A stretch of DNA of 64,000 bases from Saccharopolyspora erythraea NRRL 2338 (GTDB lineage: Bacteria > Actinomycetota > Actinomycetes > Mycobacteriales > Pseudonocardiaceae), in NCBI RefSeq assembly GCF_000062885.1, contig NC_009142.1, positions 2,779,584 to 2,843,583 of the forward strand. The letters run 5' to 3'. The stretch's first letter is position 1. Every line of letters begins with the position of its first letter. The notes beneath the pieces are model-generated. The model was not told the DNA's origin and made no database searches. It was given only the letters and a program-made list of their open reading frames with translations. Shown here in pieces: positions 1 through 6,957 of this stretch. The position numbers and the translations under genes are program-made.

Positions 1-2
1 GC

Positions 3-233
3 GGTCGCCGATGCCCATGCGAGATCGAACTCGTGTATCGGAACTCCTGGCGAACCCGGGACGAGGCCGAAAACGCGATCTTCGGCTACATCGACGGCTG
101 GTACAACACCCAGCGCATCCAGAAGGACCTGGGCTGGCTCTCACCCGACGAATACGAGAGCGCCTGGCACGCCAACCAGGAAGTCCAGCCCCTACCGGAT
201 ACGATCCCAGCATCCCCAACCGGAACCAGGTAA
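3..233 (+). pseudogene. IS3-family transposase, C-terminal fragment
   Basis: The reading frame is open from the left window edge and ends at a stop at 233. It carries the end of an IS3-type integrase core: 'ELVYRNSW' followed by 'AIFGYIDGWYN' and 'LGWLSPDEYE', which matches the conserved tail of IS3-family OrfB proteins around and after the catalytic Glu. Only about 75 residues lie in the window, so whether the rest of the gene exists to the left cannot be seen. No IS3 terminal repeat was recognised between its stop and the CRISPR relic. I treat it as a fragment. Confidence 0.75.
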
Positions 234-294
234 CCAACCCCTCCGAGTTCTCGGGGGAACCTCAAGGGCAGCCTTACAGCTCGACGTGGAACAC

Positions 295-541
295 CTCGCC
301 GTCCCTACCGGAACGGCCCTTCATTGAGGCCGCCTGGTCGAGCGTGACGGGGAGCGGATCGCCCAGCTCGCCGTCCCTACCGGGACGGCCCTTCATTGAG
401 GCGACGCCGCCGTACGCGCGACACGGGCTGTGCTGCACCGCTCGCCGTCCCCGCCGGGACGGCCCTTCATTGAGGCTCGGGCCAGGCAAACATCGCCAAC
501 TCGCTACTGTCTCGCCGTCCCCGCCGGGACGGCCCTTCATT
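295..541 (+). CRISPR. Short CRISPR array relic: 4 repeats, 3 spacers
   Basis: Four copies of a 36-base repeat start at 295, 367, 441 and 511, separated by unique spacers of 36 (331-366), 38 (403-440) and 34 bases (477-510). Each repeat begins CTCGCCGTCCC and ends CTTCATTGAGGC. A 7-bp stem CCGTCCC/GGGACGG with a 4-base loop (TACC or CGCC) sits in the middle. Repeat 1 has one stem mismatch (GGAACGG), and repeats 3 and 4 share the CGCC loop. Repeat 4 loses identity after base 541, where IS5 sequence begins, so the array was probably cut by that insertion. The ATTG-plus-C 3' end suggests transcription on the plus strand. No cas gene and no AT-rich leader are present; an IS3 fragment lies where a leader would be expected. 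It is probably a non-functional remnant. Confidence 0.85.
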
Positions 542-544
542 AAC

Positions 545-1128
545 AACTCGTTTCAGAATAATGGGCGTGTCTGATAGCGATGGTTGATCGACTCGGTGCA
601 TGGTCATGGTGTGATCGAGGAGTTGGTGCCAGATCAGTTGTGGTCTCGGGTGCAGCCGTTGCTCCCGGCGCGTCCGCCTCGCCGGAGCCGGTACCCGGGC
701 CGGTTGCCGGTCGACGATCGGGCCGCTCTGGCCGGGATCGTGTTCGTGCTCAAGACCGGGATCACCTGGCGGGAACTACCGCACGAGGTGGCGGGATGTT
801 CCGGAGTGACGTGCTGGCGGCGGTTGCGGGACTGGAGCGAGGCCGGGGTGTTCAACGCGGTGCACGAGCTGCTGCTGGACCAGCTTCGGGCTTTGGATCG
901 GCTCGACCTGAACACTGTGGTGGTCGACGGATCGCATGTGCGGGCGCTCAAAGGGGGGCGGCGACGGGCCCCTCGCCCGTCGATCGGGCTCGCACCGGCA
1001 CCAAACACCATGTGATCACCGACGCCGGCGGTATCCCACTGGCAGTGACGGTCACCGGCGGCAACCGCCACGACAGCACCCAACTCATCCCGCTGGTCGA
1101 GGCTCTGCCCACGATCCGTGGTAAGACG
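545..1128 (+). mobile_element. IS5-family element (IS427-like), interrupted
   Basis: The left end of an IS5-family element abuts the truncated fourth CRISPR repeat. Its start, ACTCGTTTCAGAATAATGGG, resembles the inverted end TCTCATTTGGGGTTGTTATG of a second, opposite IS5 copy at about 1129. The element is broken at about 1125-1130 by that second copy, so no right end is visible. The boundaries are estimates from the alignment of these ends. Confidence 0.6.
584..1125 (+). pseudogene. IS5-family transposase, two-frame and truncated
   Basis: The first frame starts at 584 and encodes the N-terminal helix-turn-helix and 'GITWRELP' region typical of IS5/IS1031-IS427 transposases, reaching 'NTVVVDGSHVRALKGG' with the first catalytic Asp. 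It then runs into a run AAAGGGGGG (950-958). The rest of the DDE core ('RTGTKHHVITDAGGIPL') continues in the -1 frame. Two-frame transposases joined by -1 frameshifting are known in this IS group, so the shift could be programmed. The coding frame is cut after about 'LVEALPTIRGK' by another IS5 copy, so the C-terminal Glu part is missing. The gene is not functional as it stands. Confidence 0.75.
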
Positions 1129-1133
1129 GGATC

Positions 1134-1557
1134 TCATTTGGGGTTGTTATGGGTGAGCAGATCCAGTTTGGCGGCGCGGCGGTAGCAGATCACCGCGCAG
1201 GCCAGGCTGGCGAATGCCGCGTAGTGGGCGGCCTTGCGCTCGTAGCGGCGAGCCAGCCGACGGAACCGGGAAACCCACTCCAGGGTGCGTTCGATGACGT
1301 AGCGGTGGCGTCCCAGCCGGGTGGTCGACTCGATACCCCGGCGAGCGATCCGGGCGATGATTCCTCTCCGACGCAACGCGTGTCGGCAGACCGGATAGTC
1401 GTAGCCCTTGTCGGCGTGCAGCTTGCGCGGCCGACGTCGAGGCCGTCCGGCAGACCCTCTGACCGGCGCAACCGCATCGATCACCGTCTGAAGTTCCCGG
1501 TGATCGTTGCGGTTGGCCGCGGAGATGACCACGGCCAGCGGGATGCCACTGCGGTCC
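1134..1557 (-). pseudogene. IS5-family transposase, C-terminal half
   Basis: On the minus strand, 'DRSGIPLAVVISAANRNDH' leads into 'LHADKGYDYPVCRHALRRRG' and 'RYVIERTLEWVSRFRRLARR', the second half of an IS5-family DDE transposase including the Glu-containing Y-(2)-R-(3)-E-like segment. The N-terminal half is absent: at about 1557 the sequence changes directly into an IS21 istA fragment. Its right IS end (GGGATCTCATTTGGGG, about 1129-1144) inserts into the preceding plus-strand IS5. It is a relic of a second, different IS5 copy. Confidence 0.75.
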
Positions 1558-1998
1558 CGACACCATGACCAGCACCGGCGGCCGCCCCACCTGGCCGAAC
1601 CCCAGCGGGATGTCGGCCGGCGGGAACCACAGATCGCATTGGGCCAGCTCGCCGGGCTGATACACCGTCCGCGACACCGGGTCCGGCGGCAGGAACAACG
1701 GGCGCAACTCCCGCACCCGGTCCTTGAGCACGGTCATGCCCCGCTGCCAGCCGATCCGTTCGGCGATCACCGGCACCGGCATCGTCGGCCACTCCGCCAA
1801 CAACGCCCGAACCTGCGGCTCGACCGCATCCACGATCGAGCCCTTCGCCGGCCGCCGATACCGCGGCGGCCCCTCAGCCGACAGCGCCCGCCGCACCGTG
1901 TTCCGCCCGACACCCAACCTGCGGGCAATCGCCCGAATCGGCATGCCCTCACACCGGTGAAGCCGACGGATCTCCGCCCAGTCCTCCACGCTGATCAC
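1558..1998 (-). pseudogene. istA: IS21-family istA, N-terminal fragment
   Basis: The first 147 residues of an IS21 transposase are intact: an N-terminal HTH ('IRAIARRLGVGRNTVRRAL') and the start of the DDE core ('LAQCDLWFPP', with the first Asp). The match then stops after 'VLVMVSG' and continues out of frame in IS5 sequence. The fragment is nearly identical to the same part of the complete IS21 copy whose istA starts at 42389, so the two are recent relatives. The element's outer end, TGTCGCGGACGGGTGAATCC on the minus strand, is preserved at 2068. The rest of istA and all of istB are lost. Confidence 0.85.
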
Positions 1999-2068
1999 TC
2001 CCCACTTGTCAGGGAGTGGGTCCGATTTCGCCCGCCCACACCGGGTCAGGATTCACCCGTCCGCGACA
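1558..2068 (-). mobile_element. Truncated IS21-family element (left end)
   Basis: This is the terminal 510 bases of an IS21 element: istA start plus the non-coding end with the multiple terminal repeats. It closely matches about 41950-42459 of the complete copy. The outer boundary at 2068 is set by the shared terminal CCGCGACA; the inner boundary at 1557/1558 is where homology to istA stops and IS5 begins. Confidence 0.8.
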
Positions 2069-2412
2069 CACGTGGCTCCACCGGGTGGACATTTACATCA
2101 CGACGCCTGACGCCACTGTGGTCGATGTGGCTGGCGAGGTTGATGATGTCGGCCCGCGCGAGCGCGGGGATGCTTCGCAACCGGCTGGCCGGTCGCCTAT
2201 TGAGGTGTGGTCGCCGGTGGACAGCGTGTGGCGTGCCCCTGTCGTCTACCTGGTGGTGGGGTCCTGTTCCGGGTGACGTGGAGGGATATCGACACTGCAG
2301 ATGTCTCTGCACCAAAACCATCGCGTTTCGTTATCGCTGGTCGATGCGGTCCTGAACAGGTTCGCCCAGCTCGACGTCGAAGAGGATGTGGAGCAGCAAG
2401 CGCAGCCCGCGT
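2069..2412. other. Intergenic, no recognisable gene
   Basis: About 340 bases lie between the IS21 end and the stop codon of the sugar porter. A short plus-strand stretch at about 2085-2150 (reading 'TTPDATVVDVAGEVDDV') vaguely recalls the start of a STAS anti-anti-sigma domain, but the continuation is not convincing in any frame. No clear terminator or RNA was seen. Confidence 0.4.
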
Positions 2413-3801
2413 CTACCGCGACTTCGGCCGTAGAGCTCCCGAGCGCAATGTCGCTTCGATCTCCTCCAGCGTCCGGCCCTTCGTCTCGGGGACCCGGAAG
2501 TGGATGAAGCCGACCGCCAACACCGTGATCGCCGCGTAGAGCCAGAACACGCCCGCCTGCCCGAGTACATCGACGAGCGGCAAGAACGTCGCCGACACCA
2601 CGGCGTTCGAGCCGAAGATGGTCATGGTCGCCATGCCAGCCGCCTTGGCTCGTAGCCGCAGGGGATAGATCTCAGCGTTGATCAACCAGAAGACCGGCCC
2701 CAGCCCGATCGCGAAAGCGCCGACGAAGACCATCAAGGTCACCACACTGAGCCAGCTGGGTGAAGCCGCCGGGCCGCTGAAGGTGAACCCGAGCAGTACC
2801 AGTCCGGTCGCCATCACCGCGGTACCGGCGAGCAGCGGTCCGCGGCGGCCGATCCGGTCCAGCAGCAGGATCGACACGACGGTCATTCCGACGTTGACCA
2901 CGCCGATCCCTACCGTGCTCAAGACCGAGCTCACCGCGTCGAACCCGGCACTGTGCAGGATCGTCGGCGCGAAGTAGATCACCGTGTCGATCCCGGTGAT
3001 CGTCTGGAACAGGGCGAGAATCAGGCCGATCGCGAGCGCGGGCCGTGCGACGCGGCCGAACAACGAGCGCCAGCTGCCCGACCCGCCGGTCGCCGACTCA
3101 CGGATACCGGCGATTTCCCGCTCGATGTCGAGATCGCTTTCGCTCACCGCCGCGAGCGTCGAACGCGCCTCGGTCATGCGGCCGCGGGTGACCAGCCATC
3201 GGGGGCTTTCCGGCAGGAACCGAAGAGAGAGCAGCAAGATTACCGAGGGGACCGCGGCGAGGCCGAACATCCACCGCCAAGCACCTGCGGGCGCCAGCAG
3301 GTAGTTGACCACATAGGACAGTAGAATGCCGACCGTGATCAGGAGCTGGTTGAGCGAAACGAGTGTGCCGCGGATACGTGGAGGTGCGATCTCGGCGATG
3401 TAGACCGGAACCGTGAGCGCCGCCGAACCAACACCGAGCCCCTGTGCGATCCGAGCGATCACGAGCCAGAAGTAGCTTGGTGCCACCGCGGCGAGCACCG
3501 CGCCGCAGGCGAACGCTGCTGCTGAGCCGGCGAGCGCCCAGCGGCGGCCGTACCGGTCAGAGACAGGCCCGCAGCAGAGCGCGCCGATGACGGCACCGAG
3601 CTGCATCACGCTGACAACGATCCCCTGCTCGAACGAGGACAAAGCGAACTCGTCCTTGAAGAACAGCAGTGCACCTGAGACGACGCCGGTGTCGTAGCCG
3701 AAGAGCAGGCCACCGAGGGCGGCTACGAAGGCGATGAACGGCGAAGTGTATCTTGATCTTGAAACATCGGTCTTGCGCTCGGTTGCGGTGGCGTTGTCCA
3801 T
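2413..3801 (-). CDS. Sugar porter family MFS transporter
   Basis: This 462-residue inner-membrane proton-coupled sugar transporter has twelve predicted membrane segments. Sugar-porter signatures are present: 'GGLLFGYDTGVVSGAL' in TM1, 'DRYGRRW' after TM2, 'PESPRWL' before the central loop, 'QTITGID' in TM7 (the family usually has QxxGxN, so Asp replaces Asn here), 'DRIGRRG' and the C-terminal 'PETKGRTLEEIE'. The ATG at 3801 is preceded by GGAG about 7 bases upstream. It is the last gene of a minus-strand operon of seven genes and starts 33 bases after the PIG-L gene. The exact sugar cannot be read from the sequence; the neighbours suggest a sugar acid or acylated amino sugar. The family assignment is firm, the substrate is not. 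Confidence 0.9.
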   Translation of the reverse strand: MDNATATERKTDVSRSRYTSPFIAFVAALGGLLFGYDTGVVSGALLFFKDEFALSSFEQGIVVSVMQLGAVIGALCCGPVSDRYGRRWALAGSAAAFACGAVLAAVAPSYFWLVIARIAQGLGVGSAALTVPVYIAEIAPPRIRGTLVSLNQLLITVGILLSYVVNYLLAPAGAWRWMFGLAAVPSVILLLSLRFLPESPRWLVTRGRMTEARSTLAAVSESDLDIEREIAGIRESATGGSGSWRSLFGRVARPALAIGLILALFQTITGIDTVIYFAPTILHSAGFDAVSSVLSTVGIGVVNVGMTVVSILLLDRIGRRGPLLAGTAVMATGLVLLGFTFSGPAASPSWLSVVTLMVFVGAFAIGLGPVFWLINAEIYPLRLRAKAAGMATMTIFGSNAVVSATFLPLVDVLGQAGVFWLYAAITVLAVGFIHFRVPETKGRTLEEIEATLRSGALRPKSR

Positions 3802-3834
3802 GTCGACTCCAGTTTCATCGTGCGGTGAAGGCTG

Positions 3835-4553
3835 TCAGGCGACCGCTCGCACGTTCGGCAGCAGATCCGGACCGCCGACTTGGGGAAAGGTGTTGATGCT
3901 CCGGAACGCCTCGCCGTAGCGGACTCCGACCAGGTCGCCGCGCGCCCGACCGTGCTCCCGCATGGATTCCTGGTAGTCCATTCCGTAGGCGGTGTTCAGC
4001 CATTCCCGCTGGCTTGCATGCTCGCCGAGCACGGCAGACTTGTGCTCGATGACGTCGGTGATGTCGACGACGTGTTCGGGCGCGAAGTCCGAACCGTCCA
4101 ATGTGTCCATCGTGAAGACATGGGGTATGAAGCACGGTGCAAACGCGCCTTCGATCAGCGGCACCGAGCACAGGATGCGCGCGTCGAGCGCGATTTCGCC
4201 GGCAACCCGGTGATCAGGGTGGTAGTCGGATGTGGCGTGCGCGAACATGACATCAGGTGAGGCTTGTCTGATCACGTCGATGAACCGCCGACGAGTGCCT
4301 TCGTCATTGAACAGGAACTCGTCCGGAAAACCCATCCAGATCAGCTGCGCGCCGAGCGGGTCGGCAGCCGTGCCTCCGCGTGTCGTCGCTCGGCGATCTC
4401 CTCTCGTGTTCCGTGGCTGGATCCCACTTCCCCGTTGGTGGCAATCGCGATCGTGACCTGGGCGCCGGCGTCGACGTAGAGCGCGAGCGTGCCGCCACAC
4501 AGCAGCTCCACGTCGTCGGGGTGAGCACCGATGGCGAGTACTCGCATGGTCAT
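3835..4553 (-). pseudogene. PIG-L family deacetylase with a one-base frameshift
   Basis: The start (ATG 4553) reads 'MTMRVLAIGAHPDDVELLCGG', the N-terminal zinc-binding AHPDDxE motif of GlcNAc-PI/LmbE-like N-deacetylases. After 'RRHAEARL' the frame is lost at about 4367-4370. A single extra G (CGGGCT for CGGCT on the minus strand) would restore 'EARAADPLGAQLIWMGFPDEF'. The rest follows in the other frame, including 'SDYHPDHRVAGEIA' with the third metal-ligand His region, to the stop at 3835. Restored length is about 240 residues, normal for the family. These enzymes remove an N-acyl group from amino sugars or related compounds. The break may be a real inactivating deletion or a sequence error; the downstream half is otherwise well conserved, which fits a very recent event or an error. 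Confidence 0.85.
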
Positions 4554-4562
4554 CCTGCTTCC

Positions 4563-4958
4563 TCAGGCTCCGGCGGAGAACGCGATCGTGCTGAACAGGG
4601 TGTTGGCTGCCTGGCGTGAGTCCAGACGGGTGTGCTGGACGACGATCGGGTGGGACGAGGTCACGTCCGCGGAGAAGTCGGTGGCGACAGGTACGGGTTC
4701 GGGCTCGACGAGGTCGTTGAGCGTCACGTGCCGCACTCGTTCGGCGGGAATCGTCACCTGATAGGGGCCGACGGGCGGTCGGTCGGCGAAGTACAGGACG
4801 ATTTCGACGTCGGCGTCCTCGCGTCCACTGTTCAAGATGCACACGCTTTCGTGGCTGCGGAGCGCCGGGTCGTCACCGGTGCTGTACGGGGGGATCCACC
4901 CGTCGCCGATCGCCCAGCGTGTTGCCCCGAGCCTGGATTCGTGTTGGAGCTGATGCAT
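4563..4958 (-). CDS. Sensory rhodopsin transducer (ASRT) family protein
   Basis: A small soluble protein of about 131 residues. It has the features of the Anabaena sensory rhodopsin transducer family: 'GATRWAIGDGWIPP' near the start, 'SHESVCILNSG', 'VEIVLYFADRPPVGPY', 'HVTLNDL' and 'PIVVQHTRLDSRQAANTLFSTIA' at the end (quoted in part). In non-phototrophs this family is found next to sugar-utilisation genes and is thought to bind small ligands, which fits this operon better than any light sensing; no rhodopsin gene is present. It overlaps no neighbour: 14 bases after the SDR stop and 9 bases before the PIG-L start. ATG 4958 or GTG 4961 could be the start, both after GGAAG. Confidence 0.85.
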   Translation of the reverse strand: MHQLQHESRLGATRWAIGDGWIPPYSTGDDPALRSHESVCILNSGREDADVEIVLYFADRPPVGPYQVTIPAERVRHVTLNDLVEPEPVPVATDFSADVTSSHPIVVQHTRLDSRQAANTLFSTIAFSAGA

Positions 4959-4972
4959 CACGGCTTCTTCCG

Positions 4973-5743
4973 CTAGACACTGATCGAGGACTTCGCCAGG
5001 ACCCCGCCGTCACAACCGATCAGGGATCCTGTCGTGTACGAGGCGCGGTCTGACAGCAACCAGAGCACCGATTCGGCGATCTCCTCGGGTTGCGCCATCC
5101 GCCCGAGGGGGACTTCACGTGCCACCTGGTCGCGCATGCGCTCGACGTCGGCTGACGGCACGTTGGCCCACATGAGAGGTGTCTCGGTCGGACCGGGAAC
5201 GATGGCGTTGATGCGGATGCCGAAGCGCGCGTAGTCGACGGCGAGCGTGCGCGTCATCGAGCTGATCGCGCCCTTGGACGCGCCGTAGGCGGTGACACCT
5301 CCGGCGGCGAACCCGACCTGCGCGGCCGGGGAACCGCACAGCACGATGCTGCCGCCGCCGTGCATCATCGCCTCCAGCGCCTGCTGTACGACGAGGAAGG
5401 TGCCCGTCGCGTTGACGTCGAGAACCCGCCGCCACACCGCTGGATCCAGCTCGTGAGAGGCACCGCCGGAGTCGATTCCGGCCGCGGTGAAGAGGCCGCG
5501 CAGAGGAACTGATGCCGCGTCGAGCGCGGAGAAGGTCTGCGCGACCGCGGCGGCATCCGTGACATCGAGGCCGTGGCTGGTGCCGTGGCCGCCGCGTTGC
5601 CGTACCCGGTCGAGTGTTTCGGCCGCGGCCGCGTGGTCGATGTCGGTGGCGTGGACATACCAGCCGTCGCGGGCGGCGGCACAGGCGACGGCACGTCCAA
5701 TTCCCGAACCGGCCCCGGTGATGAGAAGCGCGGACCTGGTCAT
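4973..5743 (-). CDS. SDR-family NAD(P)-dependent oxidoreductase
   Basis: A classical short-chain dehydrogenase of 256 residues. It has the cofactor motif 'TGAGSGIG' near the N-terminus, 'AAGID' in place of NNAG, the catalytic Tyr-Lys as 'YGASK', and the C-terminal 'CDGG' end. I place the start at 5743 rather than further upstream because GGAGGG lies about 7 bases before this ATG (the longer reading frame to 5776 has none). It lies 34 bases downstream of the enolase-superfamily gene. It probably oxidises a hydroxyl of the pathway's sugar acid or keto acid intermediate; the substrate is inferred from context only. Confidence 0.9.
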   Translation of the reverse strand: MTRSALLITGAGSGIGRAVACAAARDGWYVHATDIDHAAAAETLDRVRQRGGHGTSHGLDVTDAAAVAQTFSALDAASVPLRGLFTAAGIDSGGASHELDPAVWRRVLDVNATGTFLVVQQALEAMMHGGGSIVLCGSPAAQVGFAAGGVTAYGASKGAISSMTRTLAVDYARFGIRINAIVPGPTETPLMWANVPSADVERMRDQVAREVPLGRMAQPEEIAESVLWLLSDRASYTTGSLIGCDGGVLAKSSISV

Positions 5744-5777
5744 CGTGCCCTCCTGTCCGATGGGCGAACCGGGCACG

Positions 5778-6917
5778 TCATACCGCGCCCAGCAGGTGGA
5801 CTGCGTCGGTGTACTGGGCGAGCTTGCCGGGGTCGAGGTCGATGCCGAGGCCGGGTTCGTCAGGAATGGCGAGCATGCCGTCGTCGTCGAGTTGCCAGGG
5901 CCGGGCGGTGATGTCGTCTATGTACGGCGATCCGGTGACGTACTCGACGAGATCGGTGTCGGGCAGCGCGGACGCGAGCTGGAGGTCGGTTGCGAGACCG
6001 ACGGCGGTGTTCCAGCCGTGGGGGATGAGCTTGACGCCGTGGTCGTGGGCCGCCCAGCCGATGCGCCGCAGCTCGCTGATGCCGCCGACCTTGGTGACGT
6101 CGGGCTGGACGATGTCGAGTGCGCCGGCCTCGATCCACGGGTGGAACGACTGCCGGCGGGTCAGCACCTCTCCGCCGGAGATCGCGACAGGGGCCAGGCG
6201 GCGCAGGTGGGTGTAGTCGTCGATCGCGTCCGGAGGCAGGGGTTCCTCGAACCAGGCGACGTCGTAGTCGCGAAGCATGTGTGCGCTGCGCAGTGCCCAC
6301 TTGTAGCCCTGGGTCCAGGCGCTGTCGCTGGCACCGGCGTCGACCATGAGCATCGCGTCGGGTCCGACTGCCTCGCGTGCGGCCGCGACGATGCGCTCGT
6401 CGAGGCGCTGGTCGATACGGCCGAACGGTCCCCAGCCGATCTTGAACGCCGTCCAGCCGGTATCGCGAAGCTGGAGCAGGTGGTCGCGCATCGGCTCGGG
6501 CTGTTCCATGAGCAGGGACGCGTACGGGCGGACGCGCTCGCGGTAGCGGCCGCCGAGGAGGCGACCGACCGGCTGGGCGGTGGCCTTGCCGAGGATGTCC
6601 CACAGCGCGGTGTCGATGCCGCTGATGGCGTGTGTGATCGATCCACCACGTCCCATCCAGAACGTGGTGCGGTGCAGCCGCTCGCTGGTGCGCTCGGGCT
6701 CCAGCGCGTTGGCACCGATGATCACGGGACGCAGCACCTCGAGCGCGCCTCGCACCAGGCTCTCGCTGGTGAAGACGCTGCCGATGCCGACCAGTCCGTC
6801 CTCGGCGTGGACGGTGACGAGGGTGTGCACGACGTCGTCTTGCGTCAGCTCCTCCTGCCAGCCTCCTTCGGGCGTCGCGCCGCGCAGTCCGGTGGCCCTG
6901 ATGTCGATGATCTTCAC
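5778..6917 (-). CDS. Enolase-superfamily enzyme (mandelate racemase/muconate lactonizing type)
   Basis: A 379-residue TIM-barrel enzyme with the N-terminal capping domain. Visible catalytic features are Lys159 in 'FKIGWG', metal ligands Asp193 ('MVDAGAS'), Glu224 ('WFEEP') and Glu250 ('SGGE'), and His300 in 'IPHGWN'. These are the hallmarks of acid-sugar dehydratases and cycloisomerases of the MR/MLE group, which abstract a proton alpha to a carboxylate. The second Lys of the usual KxK pair is Gly here. The GTG start at 6917 follows GGGAG. It is the third gene of the operon, 40 bases after the deacylase. Dehydration of an aldonic or uronic-type acid is the most likely job; the exact substrate is open. 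Confidence 0.85.
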   Translation of the reverse strand: MKIIDIRATGLRGATPEGGWQEELTQDDVVHTLVTVHAEDGLVGIGSVFTSESLVRGALEVLRPVIIGANALEPERTSERLHRTTFWMGRGGSITHAISGIDTALWDILGKATAQPVGRLLGGRYRERVRPYASLLMEQPEPMRDHLLQLRDTGWTAFKIGWGPFGRIDQRLDERIVAAAREAVGPDAMLMVDAGASDSAWTQGYKWALRSAHMLRDYDVAWFEEPLPPDAIDDYTHLRRLAPVAISGGEVLTRRQSFHPWIEAGALDIVQPDVTKVGGISELRRIGWAAHDHGVKLIPHGWNTAVGLATDLQLASALPDTDLVEYVTGSPYIDDITARPWQLDDDGMLAIPDEPGLGIDLDPGKLAQYTDAVHLLGAV

Positions 6918-6957
6918 TGTCTCCCGTTTCGTTGGTGTGGTGGTGCCTGATGCGTGG

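Noticed and set aside
274-546. Minus-strand frame with repeated 'MKGRPGGDGE'-like peptides
   Set aside because: The repeats are the CRISPR repeats translated; no ribosome site and no coding character.
11-574. Long plus-strand frame across the CRISPR relic
   Set aside because: Covers both the IS3 fragment and the repeats in a different frame; it is a shadow.
2085-2276. Possible STAS-domain anti-anti-sigma relic
   Set aside because: Only a short 'VVDVAGEVD' resemblance; the rest does not continue in any frame.
4563-4958. Light-sensing system
   Set aside because: The transducer-family protein has no rhodopsin or chromophore gene near it; sugar-operon context explains it better.
5487-6950. 487-codon plus-strand frame opposite the dehydratase
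   Set aside because: Antisense shadow of the enolase-superfamily and SDR genes with no protein motif; high-GC codon structure explains it.
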